NCBI RefSeq assembly: GCF_024494725.1
Contig: NZ_JANHDK010000004.1
Coordinates: 296,118-360,117, forward strand
From: Haloplanus ruber
Lineage (GTDB): Archaea; Halobacteriota; Halobacteria; Halobacteriales; Haloferacaceae
Direction: 5' to 3'
Length of the DNA stretch: 64,000 nt
In this document: in pieces, positions 59,152 through 64,000 of the stretch
Layout of the letters: the number at the start of each line of letters is the position of its first letter
Numbering within the stretch: the stretch's first letter is position 1
Notes under the pieces: generated by a model
What the model was told of the DNA's origin: nothing
Database searches by the model: none
The model's input: only the letters and a program-made list of their open reading frames with translations
Position numbers and translations under genes: made by a program

Positions 59152-60126
59152 TCACTCGCTGAAAGCACCCGCCACGAGCAGTGGGAAGACGAGCGTCGCC
59201 TCTGCTTCGACCTGCGTGTAGTTCGTCTGCTCATCGTCTTTGATTTTCCCCCATGATACTGCCTCGTTCGGGGGCGCTCCAGAGAGTGAGCCATCTCCTT
59301 CCATACCAGTCGAGATGTAGACGACATAATCCGCCCCGCCGCGGAACAGATTCGTCATGATCGCATGGTGTTTCGGGACGCCCCCTCCGACTGCGATCAG
59401 ACCCGTCGTGTCGGCGAGCATCCCGTCCTCGATGAGCGAGTCGTAGTCGTCGAGAATCTCGATGCCAACTTCCGAATCGTATCCTTGTCGGTAATAATAG
59501 AGGAAGTTCCCAACCTCGGCGTCTGTCAGTGCCGGACAGTACACGGGAACGTCGTGGTCCGCTGCTTGTTTCAGAACCGAATCCGGATCGTCGAGTGTCT
59601 CCCCTAACTCGCGGGCAAACGCTGTCGGCGTCCGAACCTTTTCCTCGGCAAAGAACTCCTCGAAGAAGTCGTACAGGTACTCTTCCAACCAGACGTATCG
59701 GTCGGAAGGAACAAAGAGATTCCCAAGACGGTTGATTCCTTGTTCCCGGAGCGCGGCCTCGTCCGCATCCCACTCTCCCATTTTGAACGGCTTCGCCGTT
59801 TTGATAACATCCTCCGCTAGCGATCCCGCGGTCGTGATAAGCACGTCGACGTACCCTTCACGAACGAGGTAGGCGACGACTTCACGCAATCCCGACGAGA
59901 TGATATTCGACGTGCATGTGAGATAGATCGTGGCATCGGCGTCTTGCATTTGCTCGGCGATGTCGATGGCCTCTGCGAGTTGCGTCGCCTGAAAGCCCGT
60001 CGTTGCATACGCTTCCAGCATCTCCTGAAAATCGAATTCGCCACTGAAGTCGTAGCCCTGCACGTCTGGCGTGGCCAACTCTTCATCACTTCCCGGAACA
60101 ACGTGGTCGTGAGACTCGTCGTCCAT
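59152..60126 (-). CDS. dys: Deoxyhypusine synthase
   Basis: A 324-residue deoxyhypusine synthase. It has the NAD-binding TCTSNIISSGLRE (about residues 70-82), ITTAGSLAEDV (about 97-107) and the active-site region AVSWGKI (about 294-300) with the conserved catalytic Lys, followed by VEAEATLVFPLLVAGAF. It transfers the aminobutyl group of spermidine (or agmatine, as in some haloarchaea) to a lysine of aIF5A. I chose the ATG at 60126. The gene is divergent from hemD. Confidence 0.93.
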   Translation of the reverse strand: MDDESHDHVVPGSDEELATPDVQGYDFSGEFDFQEMLEAYATTGFQATQLAEAIDIAEQMQDADATIYLTCTSNIISSGLREVVAYLVREGYVDVLITTAGSLAEDVIKTAKPFKMGEWDADEAALREQGINRLGNLFVPSDRYVWLEEYLYDFFEEFFAEEKVRTPTAFARELGETLDDPDSVLKQAADHDVPVYCPALTDAEVGNFLYYYRQGYDSEVGIEILDDYDSLIEDGMLADTTGLIAVGGGVPKHHAIMTNLFRGGADYVVYISTGMEGDGSLSGAPPNEAVSWGKIKDDEQTNYTQVEAEATLVFPLLVAGAFSE

Positions 60127-60217
60127 ACCGGCAATTAGCAGGATGCCGGTTTGAATCGTTCGAGACTGGTCACCAGTTCTCGATACACACAAGTCCAGCA
60201 TCGGCTAACTGTTCAAT

Positions 60218-60955
60218 ATGTCCCAGCCGACGGTGGCTGTTCTCCGACCCGACGACAGCCGTATCGTTGAGGCGGTTGAGTATCTCCAGTCACTCGGTGT
60301 ATCCCCGATTCCAGACCCGATGCTGGCAATCACACCGACCGGTCAGGTTCCCCAACATGCGGATTACTGTATCTTCACAAGCGAGACCAGTGTCGATCTA
60401 GCTGCGACAGCGGGATGGAAACAGCAAGGAACCACCGTTTGTGCTGTCGGAGATCAAACTGCAACCGCATTACGCAATCAGGGCTATTCAGTCGATATCG
60501 TTCCATCGACGTTCACATCCACAGGGCTCGTCGACGAGTTATCTACTGATGTCGAGGGACAAACCGTTGAACTTGCTCGGAGTGCACACGGTAGCGAGGT
60601 ACTTGTTGAAGGACTGGAAGCAGCTGGTGCAATTGTCAGCGAAACATGCTTATATCGCTTGGAACGACCGGAGACTGCGGGACAGTCAGTTTCACTTGCG
60701 GTAGACGGTAAGCTGGACGGCATACTGTTCACCTCGCCAAAGACGGTTGAGCACTTCGTTCAAATCGCGACTGAACGTGACGTTGTCGCTGCACTACAAC
60801 GCGAGCTAAAGGAGTCGATTGTTGGAACGATAGGAGCACCGACAAAACGTGCTGTCGACAAGCATGGGATCGCTGTTGATGTTATGCCGGATACAGTGGG
60901 TTTCACACAGCTTGCCGAGGTTACCGTATGTCGAATTCTGGAGGCCCAACAATGA
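60218..60955 (+). CDS. hemD: Uroporphyrinogen-III synthase
   Basis: A 245-residue HemD family protein with two similar alpha/beta halves. Segments FTSETSVDLAA (about residues 53-63), CAVGDQTATALR (about 75-86), the central YRLERPE and ILFTSPKTVEHFV (about 166-178) and IGAPTKRAVDKHG (about 205-217) fit HemD. It cyclises hydroxymethylbilane to uroporphyrinogen III for heme, siroheme and cobalamin. Cobalt uptake genes about 15 kb away may be metabolically linked. Confidence 0.9.
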   Translation: MSQPTVAVLRPDDSRIVEAVEYLQSLGVSPIPDPMLAITPTGQVPQHADYCIFTSETSVDLAATAGWKQQGTTVCAVGDQTATALRNQGYSVDIVPSTFTSTGLVDELSTDVEGQTVELARSAHGSEVLVEGLEAAGAIVSETCLYRLERPETAGQSVSLAVDGKLDGILFTSPKTVEHFVQIATERDVVAALQRELKESIVGTIGAPTKRAVDKHGIAVDVMPDTVGFTQLAEVTVCRILEAQQ

Positions 60956-61153
60956 ACACATTCCGTCTCCAATCTGTTAGCTGACTTTGAGTGTTCACTG
61001 ACGTCTCACCGTAAGTCATCCGCTACAGGGCCGGTGGTCATGCCGATCGGTGTTGGAGGAGTAGTTCTAATTCTATCATATTCACGAGAATTGAAAATAG
61101 CATATCCACTCGATACTGACTGTGGATCTCAATTCAATGTACGACACATCGAA

Positions 61154-61503
61154 TCACGCTACCCTGAGAACAAGTTTCCCTTGTACGTGCTCTGTCTCAC
61201 CTACTTCGTGTGCATGGGCTGCAATTTCGAGTGGGAATTCGGCACTGATCGTGGGGTGCACTTCTCCGGCGCCAATCAGCTCGCTAATCGTTGTTAGGAG
61301 CGATGGGGAACTCGACTGCCCACTCACCGCCTGTATATCAATATCGTGGTTGGTGGTGAGCACTCCGGATGGTTGTCCAACGACTGAAACGAGCACCCCA
61401 TTTTTCCTGAGCACGTCAACTGAGTGTGCTAGGATTTCATCCCTGACTGTATCTACCACGATGTCGACATTGTCAATTACTACCTCGAAGCGCCCCTGAT
61501 GCT
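61154..61503 (-). pseudogene. C-terminal fragment of zinc-type alcohol dehydrogenase/quinone reductase
   Basis: About 115 residues of an MDR protein C-terminus. FEVVIDNVDIVVDTV (end of the Rossmann fold) is followed by VDVLRKNGVLVSVVGQPSG and the ending PLEIAAHAHEVGETEHVQGKLVL, the standard close of NADPH quinone reductases. The catalytic N-terminal half is missing and there is no start codon before the homology. Hairpin-rich sequence begins directly upstream. Confidence 0.8.
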
Positions 61504-61513
61504 CGCAGTCGTG

Positions 61514-61614
61514 GGGGTACGTTGAAGTACCCCAGAGTCGAAGTCCGTCATGGCTGTGTCGTCCATTCGAAACAGCCAGCCCGCCTGTCCAGCAGGCGGG
61601 CGAATAAATCGCCC
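61514..61614. other. Cluster of nested hairpins
   Basis: GGGGTAC-N6-GTACCCC (61514-61533), then GCCCGCCTG-N5-CAGGCGGGC (61579-61601) and the overlapping, mutually exclusive GGGCGA-N5-TCGCCC (61598-61614). This lies between the dehydrogenase fragment and a wHTH gene. It may be the end of an IS200/IS605-type element or a structured leader. Confidence 0.5.
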
Positions 61615-61685
61615 TAAGGGCCGGTCTGCCCCCATTACTTGCTATGCAGCAAGAAATAAGGAATCGGAGATATACTGTTTCCTAC

Positions 61686-61904
61686 ATGGAGCAAGGTGCA
61701 GGGACTGTGACCCACCCGGAAGAAGACTACTTCGAGGCGGTCCGGGCGAATTCTCCAGCGTCGACAAAGGAGGTCGCTGATGCTGTCGGCGTAACTCGCC
61801 AGGGCGCTGACTATCGGCTTCGGCAGCTTCGGGAGGAGGGAAAAGTCGAGGCGAAGATGGTCGGCAATTCTCTCGTTTGGACGCTCGTGGCAGAGAATGA
61901 CTGA
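61686..61904 (+). CDS. Small winged-helix DNA-binding protein
   Basis: A 72-residue wHTH protein (HPEEDYFEAVRANSPAS, then KEVADAVGVTRQGADYRLRQL, recognition helix about residues 36-50, and a short wing). Such single-domain wHTH genes often lead strings of microgenes on haloarchaeal elements. I chose the ATG at 61686 (MEQGAG); the ATG at 61644 adds an unlikely leader. It overlaps the next microgene by 8 bp (ATGACTGA). Confidence 0.8.
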   Translation: MEQGAGTVTHPEEDYFEAVRANSPASTKEVADAVGVTRQGADYRLRQLREEGKVEAKMVGNSLVWTLVAEND

Positions 61905-62049
61905 CGACAACACTGACGCCAGCGTCCCGGACTCAGACCCGGATCACCTCGACCCCGCCGGCGACCTCGCCGCCGATCCGGGACTCAACACGACCGTGCG
62001 GATCGCGCGGGCACTGCTCAAGGACGCTGACGACGATGGAGGCGAGTGA
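61897..62049 (+). CDS. 50-residue acidic microprotein
   Basis: A very acidic 50-residue protein starting MTDDNTDASVPDSDPDHLD and ending in a helix LNTTVRIARALLKDADDDGGE. It overlaps the wHTH gene and is followed 2 bp later by the zinc-ribbon microgene. I do not recognise the family. Tight coupling argues that it is real. Confidence 0.6.
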   Translation: MTDDNTDASVPDSDPDHLDPAGDLAADPGLNTTVRIARALLKDADDDGGE

Positions 62050-62051
62050 CC

Positions 62052-62201
62052 GTGCCAGAGTGCCAGAACTGCGGTGCCCACGTCACCGAACGCTACGCCC
62101 GCGTGTTTACCCCCGACAGCGTCGACGAGCCTCGTGTCTGCCCCCACTGCGAGGGCCTCACTCGGGACGGAGATGGAACGATTCGAGAGACACGAACATG
62201 A
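62052..62201 (+). CDS. Zinc-ribbon microprotein (DUF7563-like)
   Basis: A 49-residue protein with two cysteine pairs, CQNCG (about residues 4-8) and CPHCEG (about 33-38), forming a zinc ribbon. This resembles a haloarchaeal small zinc-finger family. It starts with GTG 2 bp after the preceding stop and overlaps the next gene by 4 bp (ATGA). Confidence 0.78.
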   Translation: MPECQNCGAHVTERYARVFTPDSVDEPRVCPHCEGLTRDGDGTIRETRT

Positions 62202-62640
62202 CTTTCCCCGCCCCCGTCAAGATTCGACGTCTCGAAACACGTCGCTACCACCCGAGCAGACTGCGCCCTCACGGTCGGCTTCGACCGCCAGCCGGGGTAT
62301 ATCCCGCGTTTCCTCGTCCAGCTGCACTACCAGACCGCGACGACACCCGTCGAGTGGGACGCCATCGCCCGGATGGATCACAATGAGACCGCCTCCACCG
62401 GTCACAAAGTCTATCATGAAGGGCTGCACGTCGATATCGACCGTCGGGGAGGTCAGGAGGTGCACCTCACTCTTCGACACGTCTCACTCCTAGTGAACCG
62501 TGGGACCGTAATCCGCGGCTGTGTCGACTACCTGGACGCTGAGGCAGGCTACTTTGTCGATGTCTTCGAAGGGAATCACTCGCCGGGGAGCCCGCCGCGG
62601 TGGACACCTGACGGTGATGAACGAGAACCTAGCTTTATCC
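62198..62640 (+). pseudogene. Haloarchaeal small protein gene with apparent frameshift
   Basis: The ATG at 62198 overlaps the zinc-ribbon stop and encodes MTFPAPVKIRRLETRR in one frame. From about 62255 the coding-like frame is another one, beginning CALTVGFDRQPGYIPRFLVQ and continuing through RMDHNETAS, EGLHVDIDRRGGQEVHL and GCVDYLDAEAGYFVDVF. A one-base indel near 62250-62265 would explain this. The second frame then runs without a stop into the next small gene. It is either a recent pseudogene, a sequencing error or a programmed shift. Function unknown. Confidence 0.65.
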
Positions 62641-62663
62641 GTTCGCCGCCGGTAGATGGAGGT

Positions 62664-62825
62664 ATGAGCCGGAACGCGGACGCTGACGCCGACGCGGCCT
62701 CCCGCGAGGAGCTGACGGAGTTGCTCGCTGACGCGACCGGCATCGATGCTGAAACGCTCGATCGCGAGGCGCGTGAGGTGGAGATCGCACCCCCGACCGA
62801 GGCGGACGTCGTCGAGGAAGAGTGA
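62664..62825 (+). CDS. 53-residue acidic protein
   Basis: Starts MSRNADADADAASREELTEL and is a short, very acidic helical protein. A GGAGGT element lies directly before the ATG (62658-62663) and a CTTTAT box about 30 nt upstream, so it is probably an independent gene although the upstream frame reads into it. I do not recognise the family. Confidence 0.6.
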   Translation: MSRNADADADAASREELTELLADATGIDAETLDREAREVEIAPPTEADVVEEE

Positions 62826-62993
62826 TCTCTCCGAATACTGTCGACGATTTCTAACCAACACTCGGCCATAATGTAGTTAAGACTGAGACGGGAGCCCCTG
62901 CGCTCTCCAGCAGTTGTCGTTCGCGATGGTCGTCGGCGCCGTGGGAAGTTGCTCAACGACGGCTGAAATCCCGTCATAACACGGCTCCACCAA

Positions 62994-63000
62994 TCTTTAT
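62994..63000 (+). promoter_or_regulatory. TATA box of the TumE/TumA operon
   Basis: TCTTTAT lies about 36-42 nt before the ATG at 63036, just ahead of a palindromic operator candidate. Confidence 0.5.
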
Positions 63001-63003
63001 GTC

Positions 63004-63017
63004 CTATGACCACATAG
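63004..63017. promoter_or_regulatory. Palindromic operator candidate CTATG-N4-CATAG
   Basis: CTATGACCACATAG is a perfect 5-4-5 inverted repeat between the TATA box and the TumE start. It is well placed for autorepression by the HTH protein of the pair. Confidence 0.55.
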
Positions 63018-63035
63018 CCCATATCGGATAGCAGG

Positions 63036-63341
63036 ATGCCGGAGAACCAACCGATTGAGCTCAACCGCGCCGTCCCAGGTGGCCGCGTGGAGTTGTTCGC
63101 GATCCGCGACGACGAGTATCCCGGCGATTGGTTCTACCGGTTCCAGTACTACCACCCGGAAGAGGGCGAGTTCCTGCGCTACGACAACGCGCACGATGAC
63201 GACGATCTCGGTTGGCACCACCGACACGTTCGATTCGGCGAGGATTCCGAGATTCCGTTCCAGAACATCAGTGCGCACGTCGCCCGCTTCCTCCAGGAGG
63301 TCGGCCACCTCACCGATATCGAGGACACGAACCATGACTGA
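63036..63341 (+). CDS. TumE-like toxin (DUF6516)
   Basis: A 101-residue protein of the TumE/DUF6516 family. Its pattern is GDWFYRFQYYHPEEGEFLRYDN (two strands), LGWHHRHVRFGED with a conserved His cluster (about residues 58-70), and a C-terminal helix NISAHVARFLQEV. In this family the protein is the toxin of a two-gene TA system. The stop overlaps the downstream HTH gene by 8 bp (ATGACTGA). Confidence 0.82.
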   Translation: MPENQPIELNRAVPGGRVELFAIRDDEYPGDWFYRFQYYHPEEGEFLRYDNAHDDDDLGWHHRHVRFGEDSEIPFQNISAHVARFLQEVGHLTDIEDTNHD

Positions 63342-63792
63342 TCACACCGCCGACGGCTGGCCCGACAAGTACAGCGACCCCCGTGACCGTCCGCATCCAG
63401 ACATCCTTCGCGTGACTGTCGAGTCATTCGATGAGGCCCGCGAGGACACGCTCGAGGCTGTCGACACAGTTGCCGACGGGGAATCGACACCGGCAGTCGT
63501 GTCGTTCGCGACGGTCGGAGAGCTGCGGAAGATTCTGACCGACCGCCGCATCGAACTCCTCCGGACGCTGTTGAATACCGACGGTGCTGCCGAGAGCATT
63601 TCAGCACTGGCCGATGATCTCGGCCGCGACTACCGGACGGTTCACGACGACGTCTCCCTGCTCGCAGACTACGGCCTCCTCTTCGTCATTGACGAAGGGC
63701 AGTCGAAGCGGCCGTACCTGCCCTACGAGCGGATTCTCCTCGACGTTGAACTCGCCGGCGGAGAATCGGGCGAAGAGCCCGCACCGGCCTGA
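63334..63792 (+). CDS. TumA-like HTH antitoxin (HVO_A0114-type)
   Basis: A 152-residue protein with a C-terminal winged helix (RIELLRTLLNTDG, then ISALADDLGRDYRTVHDDVSLL, recognition helix about residues 100-115). It matches the putative DNA-binding protein group typified by HVO_A0114 that accompanies TumE-like toxins in haloarchaea. It would neutralise the toxin and repress the operon at the palindrome upstream of the toxin gene. Confidence 0.83.
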   Translation: MTDHTADGWPDKYSDPRDRPHPDILRVTVESFDEAREDTLEAVDTVADGESTPAVVSFATVGELRKILTDRRIELLRTLLNTDGAAESISALADDLGRDYRTVHDDVSLLADYGLLFVIDEGQSKRPYLPYERILLDVELAGGESGEEPAPA

Positions 63793-63904
63793 CACTTCTG
63801 TTGCTACGAGATACCTGAATAGAGAGCCCTGTCGAATTCTCGGCAACTGAGACGATGCCCTTGCTGAATATAGTGCTTTGTTGAATCCGATGATGGCGTC
63901 GGGA

Positions 63905-64000
63905 TCACTGTTTGAGGGCCTGTTCGAGATTGTAGACTGCGGCGGTCAACACGAGCTCGCGGAACTCGCGGTACCACGCGCGAGGGTGGACAGCGGGGCC
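63905..64000 (-). CDS. Transposase C-terminus, cut by the window end
   Basis: The minus-strand frame ending at 63905-63907 reads ARAWYREFRELVLTAAVYN then LEQALKQ and stop. This is the usual C-terminus of IS5/IS1182-like haloarchaeal transposases. The gene continues beyond the window. GTGCTTTGTTGAATCC about 20 bp downstream of the stop probably belongs to the terminal repeat. Confidence 0.75.
   Translation of the reverse strand, partial: GPAVHPRAWYREFRELVLTAAVYNLEQALKQ

Overview
The window is haloarchaeal chromosome or megaplasmid DNA (class Halobacteria). The evidence is high G+C with acidic proteins, twin-arginine lipoprotein signals on the binding proteins, TATA-like boxes 25-30 nt before start codons (leaderless transcripts), bat-type and IclR regulators, amphi-Trp and other haloarchaeal small proteins, and a deoxyhypusine synthase. 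I see no rRNA, tRNA or CRISPR array.

Region A (about 0.4-18.9 kb) is a GC-rich carbohydrate-utilisation locus. A minus-strand operon reads binding protein, two permeases, sugar ABC ATPase, PdxA-family dehydrogenase, galactonate-dehydratase-like protein, IclR regulator. Around it lie an SDR, a sorbitol/xylitol-type dehydrogenase, two PfkB kinases, a DhnA-type aldolase, a rhamnulokinase-type FGGY kinase, an aldo/keto reductase, a fused double class II aldolase and an aldehyde dehydrogenase. FGGY kinase, class II aldolase and lactaldehyde-type dehydrogenase suggest a deoxy-sugar or related aldonate, but no isomerase is present and the substrate is not proven. The galactonate-dehydratase-like protein has lost both catalytic histidines and one metal ligand.

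Region B (about 18.9-26.3 kb) is an accessory island: tyrosine recombinase, HEPN/MNT pair, an IS4-type transposase, a pRiA4b ORF-3-like protein, a PIN-toxin pair and a truncated flavoprotein.

Region C (about 26.3-46.9 kb) is a transition-metal supercluster. It holds three COG0523 (CobW) GTPases, a complete znuABC with an enlarged His-rich ZnuA, a ZIP transporter, a CbiMNQO Co/Ni importer, four NikR-like regulators, two TrmO paralogues, SufU-like and MoaB-like proteins, and zinc-finger or other microproteins. Shared AT-rich promoter motifs suggest coordinated metal control.

Region D (about 47-58.8 kb) holds small regulators and a thiol/copper module: SCO-like protein, TlpA-like thioredoxin, CcdA, a TauE/SafE (UreH-like) membrane protein and a CopA/CcoI-type P-ATPase, probably for copper delivery to, or redox assembly of, a respiratory enzyme. 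IS and MITE debris and gene fragments are scattered through it.

Region E (about 58.8-64 kb) contains an IS200/IS605-like non-coding element, deoxyhypusine synthase, uroporphyrinogen-III synthase, a truncated dehydrogenase, a run of haloarchaeal microgenes including one apparently frameshifted, a TumE/TumA-type toxin-antitoxin pair with a palindromic operator, and the 3' end of another transposase at the window edge.
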